Assembly: GCA_905147135.1 (NCBI GenBank)
Contig: LR990049.1
Location: forward strand, 3,985,428 to 4,049,427
Reading direction: 5' to 3'
Source of the DNA: Blastobasis lacticolella
Taxonomy: Eukaryota > Arthropoda > Insecta > Lepidoptera > Blastobasidae
Length of the DNA stretch: 64,000 bases
How positions within the stretch are numbered: position 1 is the stretch's first letter; each line of letters opens with the position of its first letter. Under the pieces are notes generated by a model, which made no database searches, had not been told where the DNA came from, and saw nothing but the letters and a program-made list of their open reading frames with translations. Of this stretch, positions 1 to 11,205 are shown one piece after another. Both the position numbers and the translations under genes were made by a program.

Positions 1-1924
1 CAAGTAGACTTACTTTTGCTTGGAGGTATCGCCATTTTACGAGCTGGATGCTTGCTGCAGCAAGATAGCGATGTAATGTTCTAGTCTAGACATAATGTCA
101 AAATAAGAGAATCAACGAGACGGAGACAACACATACATACACCTAATAATTTACGAATAATATAATATTGATTCAAGACGTTATCTTGAGGTCTGGACGC
201 AATCATAAAATGGTTTGTGACAGGCGCCCGAGACGAGCGTTCAATATGTTGCGTTTTAGGCGTGGCGCTCGTCAAACGCAACAAGATGTCCACATTCTTT
301 TTTTTACTTTTGAATCCCTAATTTGAGTACTATATTTCAATGGTCAGTATACAACCACCCTGTATGAACCGTCTTTGAGAGCGCGTCAAGGGGTGACCCG
401 GAGGAAAGCGCTTTGTATAAGTCGATTAACGAAAGGGCGGGCTCCATACATATTTTGTAGTTTGATCATATATTCCATTTTAACCGATTTAGAAACCAAT
501 ATCTATGGGTAGGTATGGTTTGTCAGATTTTCGTTAAAATATATCGTTTCAAAGTTAAATGGGATTTAAGATTTGTATATAATTATTAAATCCCGGACAT
601 CTCTGGAACTATGTTTTATTTAGCGCCCAAAATGCAGCATCTGAACGCGCGTCCCTGAAGGTCTTAACCCTATAAACTCCGTTACTTTGGCTCTAACTAA
701 CAACTCCCAAAATAAGCCAAAGCAACAAGTTAACATAAACACGCAACAACAACAACTTACCATCGCACTCTCTTGTGATCACTTCTCTCTCAGCAACATT
801 ATACTAATACCATCGAAAAGGCACCAACTATGTTAATTCCGGACAAAACTTGGCAACACGAAGATCAAGCCGAGGGGACAAAGGCAGGACGCCGGGACAT
901 CGGGACATAGATAATCGAATTTCGGGACGGTAATCCCAAAGGATCGGCCAAGTTTCGGGACCGCATACATGTTGTTAGGCAACCGCATGCCTGGGAGTGT
1001 AGCTGGAAGTCAGTATGGTCAGTTTTTTTACAGCGATTTCGATATTTACCTGAAACAAAGGAAAGGGTACTGAGTAAGGAAATAAGCGATGTATTTGGGT
1101 TGGAAAATGGGGAAAATATTGGCATCACATTTGGCTGTCTATTTTGTAAGATGATTTTGTTTAAGCTGGTGGCAACTTTTATTAACACTCCAATATAGTG
1201 CTCAGTTCTATTAAGAAAAAGAAATACTATACATGACTTATTATGTGCAGGCGTATCGCTGAACTATTTTGATTTTGTTGCTAATTCAGTATTGTATAAT
1301 GGGATACCCACGTCCTCAAAGATATTGTTATTAATTTGAAAAGATAAAAATGTTCTGAGCACGACTTTGCAGAATGTTCTGTCCAGAATAAGCTTTTGAA
1401 TAAAAATGAAAACAGCTTGAAGTACCTAGAAATGTAAATGTTATACCTAATTAAATAACCTGTAGTTACATAGAAAATGTAAGAGAATAACAGATTACAT
1501 TGAAATTTAAACCTACATAAAATAAATTATTTACTCTCCAACTCTTAGTTATGGGAGCGCAAAGAAGGTTCCAACTCATAAAGTGGCTGAGATACGGATT
1601 CATCTTCTATTGAGGGTGCTAGAGCAAAAACTGTTCTAACGCAGGTATAGCTTTGTCACTTACCAAATAAGCATTTACGAGTATACCACGAAAGCTACAA
1701 AGTTTAGAGCAAAAATTGCGTCGTAGAAAGCAAAATAAATATAATAATAAAAGTAAAACAGTGAAACATTTTTCTGACTTGCTTCTCTTAAACAGGAAAC
1801 AATAATTGTAATTAAATTATTTTTTTAATAATTATGTAGACAACGCCTACTTTTAACGTCATAGCAAATATTTGAAAACGATACTTCGTTTGAACTGCAA
1901 CTTTGTTTTACGAGATTAAAAACT
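1..1924. other. AT-rich spacer, no gene seen
   Basis: No coding region is supported. The reading frames are short, lack recognisable domains and are as expected by chance. The only structure noted is a segment at 530-578 that recurs at 48607-48657. Confidence 0.6.
530..578 (+). repeat. Dispersed repeat pair, first copy
   Basis: About 50 bp containing AAAATATATCGTTTC followed by a GGGATTTAA block. It closely matches 48607-48657 in the same orientation, with a few substitutions. Two copies 48 kb apart suggest an interspersed repeat, but the family and its ends are not recognised. Confidence 0.5.
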
Positions 1925-2342
1925 AATGAGGAGTTTTCCAGTAGGTATTGATATTTGGTTTCAAAAAGCAACAATAGATGGCGCTCCTACAATTTTGGTA
2001 ATCATTTTTCAATCTGTATGATGGTGGCAGTGATTTCATGCAGCCAACTAATACTAAACTTAAAAATAAAATGTTTATTAATATAAACGCAACTGTTAAA
2101 GGTTGAACGATATGTAAAAAGAAATATTTATAGAAGTTGGCACTATGTTCCATTATTATTACAACCTCTAAAATGGTTGAAAACTATTGACAAATACAAT
2201 ATTATCCAATACAACGTACCCAGTGTTTATATCCTGTTTGCTAAGAACCTATTTCAAGCGATTATCAATTACCAAAATTGTCGGGGCGCCATCTAGTGAG
2301 TGGTAAGGAATTCTTTAGATACCTATTGAAAAACTGCTCATT
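1925..2342 (+). mobile_element. 418-bp TIR element (MITE-1), copy 1
   Basis: The ends are inverted copies: AATGAGGAGTTTTCCAGTAG at the left and its near complement at 2323-2342. A second conserved block just inside each end reads AGATGGCGC, then CAATTTTGGTAAT, giving TIRs of about 75 bp with a variable middle. A copy of almost the same length lies in inverse orientation at 39807-40222, and a diverged copy at 6798-7118. The interior encodes no transposase, so this is a non-autonomous DNA transposon. No target-site duplication is clear and the superfamily is not assigned. Confidence 0.8.
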
Positions 2343-3301
2343 ACGATAACATTGAAAATGTTTTTATCTACACTCGTATCGTAATGTTCCAATTACATAT
2401 TCGAAAACAGTCGTTTAAGGATACACTTTTTTCACGCCGGTCTATAAAATTTTAAAAAATTACTTTATGATACAGCATTTCCCATACTAATTTCATGACA
2501 GCTGTAACGTAAAATAACTTTTTAATCATTATGCAACACTTATATTTTTTAAATTATTGTCGGGCGCCCGGACGCGGCTAAATGTAGGCTGAACACCTAA
2601 AATGCCTTTAACAAATTCAAAATTCAAATTCAAAATTTAAATTTTTCTGTTTATATTTGTGTGTAATTATTTTCCCGCTAAAAATAATATTCTTTTCTAA
2701 TTGTTGTAACTTGTGTTTGTGAATGTTTTTTCTTGTTTGAAGCAAATAAATAGATAAATGTGATAGTAGTGAAGTAAATTTTCCGCCGCTTGATATCCTT
2801 GAAGCATAGATGTAACAGAACTGACTCGCAGCTTACTTCTAGCAAAGTTGAGAAAATTATTGGTACGAAATTTTAACATGAAAATATGAGTGTAGATAAA
2901 GTAGTGTATGCAACTGCATATAATTAGGTATTAAAACACTCGTGTCAAACTATTATCATACTCGGCTACGCCTCGTATGATAAACAGCCACTCATGTTTT
3001 AATACCCCCTTTTATATGACAGTTGCATAAACTACTATTATTGTGCAGTGAAAATGTACTGTATAGGTGGTACAATGTAAATAAGTACCATCATCAGCAT
3101 CCAGCTGATACCTGCGACCAGGTCCACCTTAAGGAAGGCCTACCCTCTCTACAGTTCTCACACTTTAGAACAGCTAAATTGACCGCTTTCATCAGCTGGT
3201 TACCAGCGACTGTAAATTCGGTCGGTAATGAATTAGGCTTTGGGGCTAATTCATAATCAACCCGCCGTGGGCTGGGTACTCATCCCCACTACGTAGATCC
3301 T
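2343..3301. other. AT-rich spacer
   Basis: No gene is seen. The stretch is AT-rich with short homopolymer runs. Around 3088-3250 there is a CATCATCAGCATCCAG-like start that resembles the reversed ATG-tail end of RTE-like elements, too weak to annotate alone. Confidence 0.45.
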
Positions 3302-3541
3302 CTGTTGGTCACCACGCGAAGGTTTGAAAGAACGTTTCTCGCTCGTACGATTCGGATGTGGAATGAGCTCCCAGCCACAGTGTTTCCTTTGGACTATGAC
3401 ATGGGATCGTTGAAGAGGTATATTAGAGGTCTCTTCAGAGGCGGGCAACGCATTGGCGACTCCCCTGGTGTCGCTGATGTCCATAGGCGGCGGTGACCAG
3501 TTTCCATCAGGTGGCCCGTTTGCCTGCCGTATAACATAAAA
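3302..3541 (+). pseudogene. LINE 3' stump, tail family A, copy 1
   Basis: The plus strand reads FERTFLARTIRMWNELPATV, then a YDMG..KRYIRG block and a frame end near 3496. This is the C-terminal tail of a non-LTR retrotransposon reverse transcriptase. After it come a conserved 3' UTR with a CATCAGGTGGCCCG box and the end CCGTATAACATAAA followed by a poly-A run. All upstream RT domains are missing, as expected for 5'-truncated insertion. The clade is probably in the jockey/CR1 group (inference). Related copies are at 39428-39640, 55272-55505, 56300-56485 and 61883-62093. Confidence 0.8.
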
Positions 3542-3545
3542 AAAA

Positions 3546-4247
3546 ATTATGTCTTATTATTAGTATCAATCTGGTCCTAACCGCCGCTGCGTGAGTACAC
3601 CGGCAAATCCGCCACCGCCCCTCCAATTCATTACCAACTAAAATACTGACGTGAACTTCTAACAAGATCACGGCGTATCCAGTTCTAGGCGGTACCAAGC
3701 AGATAAGTTCCAAAATAACTGTCTCAAGTCCACACTGAGCTACCGAGTTAAGCCGGGCCCCGTATAAGTTCCTCTGACACTCTAATGTTTGTGTTCCATT
3801 CGCGAATTCTATTCAAATACTGTACGGGCTTATGACAGCATATACGTCCGGTTTAACGTCTTTAGACTCGGTTTAATGCTGGAGCTACAGGCATTATGGG
3901 ATTGTGGTCTGTTATTGGCGGGCTCGGGTGTGTCTTCGTGTTGTACTCGAAATACGTAGATAGGTGCGTCAATTCGAATTCTGAACGACGTGGGCTCGGA
4001 CTGTCCCTATGGGAATAGGATATAATAAACATTGTGTGGATTGTAGTGTACGAGTAATTGTGGGCACCTTCCATAACAAAGTGTGGTTATCGTGTGGTAA
4101 AGTTAGTCGTTGTTAACTTCATAGTCTGGCATTTGCCTACTGCAGAACACATGCTCCATATGTAACTTCCGTGGGTAACAAATTTCGGTTCGCAATGCAA
4201 TTTACATTATAAAAATAAATAAAAATGCCTGGATAATTCACACAGCA
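3546..4247. other. Unique spacer, no gene seen
   Basis: Moderate GC with no recognisable protein or repeat. Open frames on the minus strand at 3507-3713 and 3862-4074 have no domain signature and are not called. Confidence 0.45.
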
Positions 4248-4478
4248 CCATGTGGTTACCCCTAAAGTAAGCAAAGCTTGTAGCTTGTATTGTGCGTGTT
4301 ATGGGCGTTAGACAACTGATCAACTACTTATATACTTTTAAATACATATTTATTATAGATATAGAACCCGTAACAGAAATTAAAAATCATCATTTCAATT
4401 TCTGTTTGGCCCAGGAATCGAACCCCGGACTTCTGCGTGACAGACCGTTAGCCACTGAACCACTCAGGTCGTCTCAGG
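4248..4478 (-). mobile_element. tRNA-derived SINE-B, copy 1
   Basis: Read on the minus strand, this starts with a tRNA-like head. Its A-box-like stretch is TGGTTCAGTGG and its B box is GGTTCGATTCC (complement of 4414-4424). The 3' body ends in a conserved block containing the complement of CCCTAAAGTAAGCAAA. The same head, body and end recur at 38117-38337, with partial copies at 28250-28378 and 18303-18356. It is a Pol III-type retroposon that depends on a partner LINE for mobility (family knowledge). It is not a functional tRNA gene: the anticodon arm is degenerate and a long unrelated body follows. Confidence 0.75.
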
Positions 4479-4601
4479 TCAGATGCGTATGTTTGGTTGC
4501 TATACCTAATAAATATTGTCTCACTTTGATAGCCGAGAACAGTTAAAACAAATGGCATTCAAAGTACGCCAATGTACTTTATTATAGTATCATATAGTGA
4601 G

Positions 4602-5302
4602 CACTGGGTACCGATTTTGGTGTGCAATGCAGTTGTTATTATGTTGCAATGTAACTGTGATGTTACTATAACTGCGTCGAGGTATCGAGTCAGTCCCAGC
4701 ATCGTCCCAGTTGAATCTTTGTTCGACCTTTGACACGTTTTCGTTGACAGAATTGAAGGCAGTTTGACCACTAAGAAATATGCAACTTAGTAATTTATTT
4801 ATTTATTGGAGTACCAACAGCTATTAAACCCATAATGCAACTAAAGTATCAGAAAACGAATTGTGGAAAAGTTCAAACTCATGACAGTTGCAACTCAACA
4901 TCAATCAATCACAGAAGCCCAGGGCTTCGATTCTGGTACGGAAATCGTCTCAGTTGCAGTAACATTACATTGCATCGCATGTCAAACGTGTGATTGTTAT
5001 TCAAATGACAGATGTTGAGTTGCAACTTTCATGAGTTCGTTCTTTTCCACAATTCGTTTTCTGGCACTTTACTTGCATTATGGTTTTATATGGCTGTTGG
5101 TACTCCAATAAATAAATAAATTACTAAGTTGCATATTTCTTAGTTGTCAAACTGCCTTCAATTGTCAAAGGTCAAACTGCAATTGCAATTTAACTGGGAT
5201 GATGCTGGGACTGACTCGATACCTCGACGTAGTTATAGTTAACATCACAGTTACATTGCACCATAATAACAACTGCATTGCACACCAGAATCGGTACCCA
5301 GC
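4602..5302. repeat. Large imperfect foldback, ~300-bp arms
   Basis: The left arm (4602-4902) is matched in inverse orientation by the right arm (5011-5302). Shared landmarks include CTGGGTACCGATT, GTCGAGGTATCGAGTCAGTC, TATGCAACTTAGTAATTTAT and the inner end GTTGCAACTCAACATC. By eye the arms are roughly 85% identical with several small indels, one of them near 4705-4735. The 108-bp loop (4903-5010) is unrelated to the arms. No protein is encoded. It is either an old foldback transposon with very long TIRs or an aged inverted duplication. Confidence 0.85.
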
Positions 5303-6390
5303 ACAGACAAGGCCGGTGTTGATCCGACCACAGCATAATAGAACTTTTAATCTTAAATCATAATTACCTACGCTCCACAGAGAGCTTTTCCCTTTGCCTC
5401 GCTATTTATTAGCTACTACGGCTTCCTTGGTGTATACTCTTCATGTCTGGATATGAAAATTAATTTCGCTCTTTTTAGACGCAAAAAGTTGTATGTGCAG
5501 ACTGGATAATATCTAATTTAAGTCGGCATGACTGCTCATGTTTTAAGCGTAATACTATTTACCCGACTGCGACAGAAGGAAGGTTATGTTTTTCGAACGT
5601 ATGTAGATATATATTTTTATTTCTTTGACACGGGCAGACCGCCTGTATTCGATGGTTGTGGTGAAGCTAGGAGGTGTTGAATGTTGAGTACACCACATCA
5701 AGTTTCGAAAACTCCCCCATTTAAGTGCAACATGATTAATTATAATAATTGCAAATTAAAACGCGCCACTATTTCCTTATTAAGGGTTCGTAATACGGCG
5801 TCTACACGACTTGTATTTCAGCTAGGGTTGCCAACTCAACCCTAATCATCGCGACATGCCTGGAAGCGCATTCAACCCCTTCATTCCTTCATGAAGTTTA
5901 ATTACGTTGTCTTACGCACTAATGGCCGACGAATTTATAGAGGAAAAGGGTTCTAAAGATTATCGCACGTATTATTGAAGATTATCGCAGGGTTATTGTA
6001 GATAGGATAGGGATACTATAGTAAGTATAGAATGCACACAATGGAATAAACGAGAATAAATCAAATGCAAATTATGCAAAAAGGGAGGTACAGAAAAGGC
6101 AGTTTTAATCTTTGTCCATAACAAATCCCTATCCAGTACTATTAGTATCCGAGTTAAATTGACAGACAGATGAATTTTGCGAAACCATAAAGGTACCTTA
6201 CTTTAGTGCAAAACCCTAAAACGCTACAAAATAAGCTACTTCTAAAATACCTTCTCCCACACTCACACGAAAATTGCCCAAAAACCTGTGAGGCTAACGA
6301 GCGCATAATTCCGGCGCAAAATTTCTGCAACATTAAAGGATACCGGCCTGACAGCCCTAATTTCAGCCCAAGCGCACGCCAGACGTGCTA
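5303..6390. other. Spacer, no gene seen
   Basis: AT-rich to 6200, then becoming CpG-richer. No domain-bearing frame and no recognised repeat were found. Confidence 0.4.
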
Positions 6391-6560
6391 AAAGCGTGCA
6401 CGTGTTACGTGCATTAATCATGCATCGTGCGGCCGCACCTGAGCCGTATTACACCTTATTTATCTCTTCCGCGCTATACGTGGACGGCCATTTGCTTGCA
6501 CGCTCCGCACGGGAATTTTCACGGCGGCCGTCGCCGTCGTGGAATGCGAAACGTGCTGAC
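6391..6560. promoter_or_regulatory. CpG-rich patch with palindromic E-box
   Basis: TGCACGT and ACGTGCA flank a 3-nt centre at 6397-6413, including a CACGTG E-box at 6399-6404, the core bound by several bHLH factors. It is followed by ATTAATCATGCAT, a homeodomain/POU-like AT core. The surrounding 170 bp is rich in CpG and carries no recognised repeat. This composition contrasts with the AT-rich flanks and fits a conserved regulatory element. Function is inferred only from motif content. Confidence 0.3.
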
Positions 6561-6797
6561 AAAGGGAGCTTGGGAATGTGTGATTGTTGGTGGTGCATTT
6601 TGTTTATTAGGAAAATTTGTGATAAGACTAGCCTTTAGTGCAAGTTCCTTAACTTTTCAACACGGAAAATGTTATGTTAATTTTACAAGAAGTTGTATGC
6701 CATATGTTCCTTCCACCATATGGTCTGTCTGCTAGTGGAAATCGAGCAGACAGATAATATGGTGTAAAACGGTAAATGGTACCCGTAGATTTATAAT

Positions 6798-7118
6798 TAG
6801 CAGTTTTCCAAGAGGTATTTATAGAATTCCTAAGCACTTACTAGATGGCGCAGTCGACAGCTTTGGTAACAATTGTATAACAAAACGGGATTACTAACTA
6901 ATTAAAACACATTATTGTTATTTATCAAGATTAAGGCCAGATTGTGTAGTTGTAGAAAAGCTGACTATATTTAAGTACGCAATAGAAGATATTTGTTTAT
7001 TAGACGTTTTACGAAATAGTTGTATTTTAAAATGAGTAAAGGATTTAATTAGAAGGAGTTGCCATATCTTGATAATTGTTGATACCATCTGACAGTACCT
7101 ACTGAAAAACTGCTCATT
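6798..7118. mobile_element. MITE-1, diverged copy 3
   Basis: The ends read AGCAGTTTTCCAAGAGGTAT at the left and TACCTACTGAAAAACTGCTC at the right. Both match the MITE-1 TIRs, and the inner AGATGGCGC block is kept near 6845. The middle differs from the 1925 and 39807 copies and is about 95 bp shorter, so this copy is older or internally replaced. No coding capacity. Confidence 0.65.
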
Positions 7119-7310
7119 CCAATGTACATTTAAGAGAGGGTGAGAGAACGTAATTTTGATTGCGAAATTTCGGTAACGCAATCTACTTCCATAAAAATTA
7201 GAATTGAATTTTCGCCAAATCATCAATTTGTATCTATGAAACCGAACGCGGTACAGATTACGCGACACCGAAATTATACTCGTGTGGTCGGAGGCAGCTA
7301 ATGTAATGCA

Positions 7311-7462
7311 TCACAGACATTTGTCAAGCTGTGTAGAAAGATGCGCAAAAACTATATACATGGGAGCCTATTTTTAAAATGTGTACAAATATATCAATGG
7401 GAAGTCGTTTTTGCAAATATCTTTGTACAAACATTTGTACACACCTTGACACATGTCTGTGA
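7311..7462. mobile_element. 152-bp TIR element (MITE-2)
   Basis: The left end TCACAGACATTTGTCAAG matches the complement of the right end (7436-7462), where the end reads CTTGACACATGTCTGTGA. TIRs are about 27 bp with a few mismatches. The interior is AT-rich with TTTGTACA-like subterminal motifs on both sides. No target-site duplication is certain and no coding sequence fits. A small non-autonomous DNA element is the best reading. Confidence 0.6.
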
Positions 7463-7678
7463 CCGGCATAATAAAAATGCATAACATTATTTTTAGTTAA
7501 GTTGTCACTGTGAGGATAACCTCTGTCAGGTTAGCCTCACAAGCCTTATTTACCTACAGTTCAGTACAATTTTATTATCTAGGTACAGTAGTACAGGTTC
7601 ATATTTCGCCGTGTTATATATAGGAAACTGTGAGTATGTGTCAAAATCATTAGGTTCTACAGACATAAATCCAAGGGT

Positions 7679-7995
7679 CATCATCACCATCTTGGCGTTA
7701 ATGTCCCGGTTGTGCTCTCGCGCACGAGGGCCCGGGGTCCGCCTTGACCATGATCCAGGATTTGGCAGGTCAGGTAATTACAGTGGAGCGACTGCCGTCT
7801 GACCTCCATGACCCTGCTAACAAGGGAAACTGACCAGATTGGATCATGGTTACACATCCAGTCGCCTGAATGTGCAGGTTTCATCACGATGTTTTCCCTC
7901 ACCGTAAGAGCATCGGTTAGTATTCAACTAATGTACATAACTCAGAAAACAGTCAATGGTACATGGCAGGAGGGGGATAAATAAATCAAAAAATC
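7679..7995 (-). mobile_element. tRNA-derived SINE-A, 5'-truncated, 15-bp TSD
   Basis: The SINE-A body lies on the minus strand, from its ATG-rich 3' end at 7679 up to the start of the body. The direct repeat CATAAATCCAAGGGT is perfect at 7664-7678 and 7996-8010 and defines the insertion exactly. The tRNA-like head is missing and replaced by about 25 bp of purine-rich filler at 7972-7995, consistent with premature end-joining during target-primed reverse transcription. The intact duplication marks it as one of the younger insertions here. Confidence 0.9.
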
Positions 7996-8010
7996 CATAA
8001 ATCCAAGGGT

Positions 8011-8550
8011 TAAACAACGTTAATACATTCATAATTGTTTCCCACTGTATCTGTAATCATATTGACTGCTCAGGGTACGTGCCCTACTATTGCAGTTGCC
8101 TGATGGAGCCGCTGTTAATAATATTTCCCGTCTTTCCCAAGATATGTCCTCACCTCGCCGTTCCATAGCGTCTCCACACCGCCTCATTTCTCTACCTTAC
8201 TTTTGCAACATTACCTCTAAGTGAGCCACACAAATCATACGCGCTCGGTCCAACTCTTCCACACAACGTCGTAAAACCAACGTTTATTGCCTATATCCCC
8301 AGGAATATATCTTTTTACTATCTTGCGTAATGAATACAAAACCGCGTGGAGGACAAATATTTTTATAAACCTTCATTTGGATATATGGAGCGTTGAACGA
8401 TCGCAGTAAACGCGTCTGCAGCGGTCGCAAACCCTTTATTGTGCTCGTTTTACGCCCTTTTTTACAGACGCGGTTTTATTCTTTATGAATTTTCTTCAGC
8501 TGTGAATACGTAACCATCTACAAAGTCGCCTACACTGCAGATTCTGAGAT
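8011..8550. other. Spacer, no gene seen
   Basis: Unique-looking sequence with moderate GC near 8380-8470. No supported coding region or repeat. Confidence 0.4.
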
Positions 8551-8551
8551 A

Positions 8552-8735
8552 ATCATCGTCATCATCAGCCTTTACTAGTCCACTGTTAGCCTCCCCAATG
8601 AGCGCCAATGCACCCTCACCTTGGCTTGCCGCATACAGCATCCACCGGCAGCCTTTCGGAAATCGTCACTCCATCTGGCCGGAGAGCGTCCCACACCACT
8701 CTTGCCGAATCGCGGTCTCCACTCAAAAACTCGTT
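8552..8735 (-). mobile_element. LINE 3' stump, RTE-like (tail G), copy 1
   Basis: The segment opens on the plus strand with ATCATCGTCATCATCAGCC, the reverse of the ATG-rich tail that ends RTE-like elements. It continues with a body containing GTCACTCCATCTGGCCGG, a phrase seen in lepidopteran LINE 3' ends. The element therefore reads on the minus strand and keeps only its 3' part. The clade is inferred. Confidence 0.55.
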
Positions 8736-9243
8736 TACCCTAACGGGAGGTATGTGTAATTACTGGAGAGGGGAAAAGTTGTGTGTTCCACGCGAAAGCA
8801 AATTTTTCTGTGAGCAATCCTAGTGAACTCATTGGAGGAGCAGCCAGTTTATCATCATCACATTAGCAGCATCACAGCAGAAGGTTAACTAGTCCAATAA
8901 CATCTATATATACATTTAGGCATCAATATTCAGTGGGTAACGCGTATCCGTGTGTCCATGTCTATTAATTCGCCTATTTATAGAGCCTTGGTTTCAAATA
9001 ACAGTTTCCCTAAAAATATACCTTGAATTCCGGATTTTGGACCATTTCTTCAAAGTTTACAGCCTTTTGGAGGTTTAAAGACGTTTAAGGCCCACAGACG
9101 GCGCCGTGGAGCAACACGGCGTTTTAAAACTCAATTCAGTAGAATATTATCCGTCAATATTCACGGTAAGAGAGCTGAATCCCTTGAGGAACACGTGTCT
9201 TCGTATACTACGACACGACAACGATTCGATCTGCTACTTTTAT

Positions 9244-9425
9244 TTAGTTCATCATCATCATCATGACAGCAGGAAGATGCCCACTGCTGGTCCTAAGCCC
9301 CCTAGAGATCTCTACAGAGGCCGGCTCTGTGCCTTGCGCAGCCAGCTGGTACCTGTGACCTTTACCAGGCCGTCGGTCCGCCACCCGAGAACTTTACTCT
9401 GCCCCATCGGCTATCTGTGATGTGT
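9244..9425 (-). mobile_element. LINE 3' stump, RTE-like (tail F), copy 1
   Basis: It begins TTCATCATCATCATCATGAC on the plus strand, the complement of an ATG-repeat tail, then carries the GAGATCTCTACAGAGGCCGG block shared with 20043-20165. On the minus strand the complement includes a WR-x-DGLVKV-like phrase, related to the W-x-DDLVK motif at the C-terminus of RTE-type RT. 5'-truncated and frame-broken. Confidence 0.65.
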
Positions 9426-9789
9426 CTGTGTTTATTTAGTGTTTATTTAGGTTGATACGACTAGCCTGAATAGGTACAACTGCCAATTTTATTTTCGCCC
9501 CAAAGCAAAAAATGCTACATATTTTGAGTTGAATGTCGCTATTTTTATTAGGTATATTTGACTACAATAATAAACATGAAAATCTTAGGACAAAAGTAAC
9601 AACGTATACCAAACATTAAAAATATTTAAGTAACAAGACCAACTAGAATAGTACTTTACATTATGTTATTGATAACTAAATCAATAAACGCTCATTATAA
9701 ACTTAGGTCAGTGCTTAGATGATTCATACTTATTTCTTTTTTGAAAGACTCAACATTGTAATCAAATAAACTATCTAAAATAAGCCATC

Positions 9790-10160
9790 ACATCGTACGT
9801 AGTGCTAGCGCTCACTGCTCGAAGTGTATTCGTGTTTGTGTATTTCCAAAGTTCCGGTAGCGGAACTTCGCGCAGTCAGCGCACGTCCAAGTATGTAAAC
9901 TATTTTCAGTTTTGTTTATATTCCGAACGACGCCGCCCCGGGTGACTCCCGGCGGCAGCCATTTTTCTTTATCCCGTCCTTGTTATAGTTGACTTGCGCA
10001 CGTAACAAGCCACGACTTCTGTGCCTTCTGTTCGTCGACTAGTGAAATTGCAAAATTAATTTCTCCCCTTCGTAACGTAACACAAATGCTCGTCGAAATG
10101 AACTCGTCGCGAATTAGCACAGCTCTCGCTTGAGAGCCCGAAACGCAGTTTGTTTAGGAT
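9790..10160. promoter_or_regulatory. CpG-rich promoter-like patch
   Basis: About 370 bp rich in CpG within AT-rich surroundings. It holds an initiator-like TTTTCAGTT at 9903-9911, a GC hairpin (GCCGCC at 9932-9937 facing GGCGGC at 9951-9956) and a GCCAT core at 9958-9962, as bound by the PHO/YY1 family. No repeat family is recognised. This fits an insect promoter or enhancer, but no downstream coding exon is seen on either strand. Confidence 0.3.
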
Positions 10161-10352
10161 TTTGTTTTCTTCTCTGAGGGGCACATAATTACGTGTTTTT
10201 CATTGTAATAAGCGTGTTTAATGTAGGAAATTAAAAATACTTACCAAAAATAATAATTGTAACCCAAATATTGTGTTAGGATTGTGTTTTAATTATGGTA
10301 GGATCACAAATGGCATTTCTTTGTAAACAGTTATTTTTATTTATAATTGGAC

Positions 10353-10507
10353 TAGCCAGGCATTTGTCCGTCATCCCACCTGGTGGTAAGTGACGATGCG
10401 GCCGATGATGGAGCATGCCTGTCTAGGAACAGCCTATTCACTCCCTTGAAGGCGTCTAGATTATAATGATCGGCGAACACACTCGGGGGTAATGCGTTCA
10501 AAGTTTA
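10353..10507 (-). pseudogene. LINE 3' stump, tail family D, copy 1
   Basis: The minus strand reads NALPPSVFADHYNLDAFK, then a VNRLFLDRHAP block and LTTRWDDGQMPG before a stop. This is the C-terminal tail of a non-LTR retrotransposon RT with an almost intact frame. All upstream domains are absent. Copies of the same tail are at 11010-11205 (minus), 26285-26400 (plus) and 27590-27840 (minus). Confidence 0.8.
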
Positions 10508-11009
10508 GTTAAATAATATCTAGTTATATTTCTTAATTGCGTTAATACAACTCGTGTTTTAATATCCATTTAATGTTTCTTCGTCGGCTTCAAATACAAT
10601 GAAACAGCTGAGCGCAAAATTTCCGTATTCATTCGTGCAGAAAATGAAAAAGGAATCCTCTACAATTTTCCCATAAAGCGCGCCATGGCGCTGTCCTCCC
10701 TTACTTTATTTTCCGTCCAATCTTTTGTTTCAGCCTTTTTTTCTGCAATTACTCTTTTCGTTGGCGGCGGACGCGCTGCAAGTCAACGACGGTGGACGTA
10801 TTCAATTACTTCAGTTAGCTTTGATGCACTTGTGTTTGTCACATGACAGCGGTTTTCATCCTTTGAAGTGTTGACGATCTTTGAGTTTCGAAAACGGCTT
10901 GCGCTGTGTGGCTTCAAACTCATTGCATTGCCTATAATTCAAATCATAATTCCCGTTTCACTCATATCTAATCCACATGTCTTTTTTCTAAGATTACTTT
11001 GTTTTTAAT

Positions 11010-11205
11010 CAGACTATGTAGCCATTTGACCGCCATCTCATCTGGTGAGACGAATTGTAAGTGACAATGCGGCCGAAAATGGAGCGTGCCTGTCTAGGAA
11101 CAGCCGCCTATTCACTTCAGCCTTGAAGGCGTCCAGATTATAATGATCAGGGAACACACTCGCAGGCAACGTGTTTCATTCCTTAGCCGTACGCATTACC
11201 AATGA
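11010..11205 (-). pseudogene. LINE 3' stump, tail family D, copy 2
   Basis: The complement contains DHYNLDAFKAEVNRRLFLD and RHAPFSAALSLT, matching the tail at 10353-10507 with small insertions. Further upstream on the minus strand there is more of the C-terminal region than in copy 1, reaching about 11215. Frame breaks are visible. The two D copies lie 500 bp apart in the same orientation. Confidence 0.75.
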
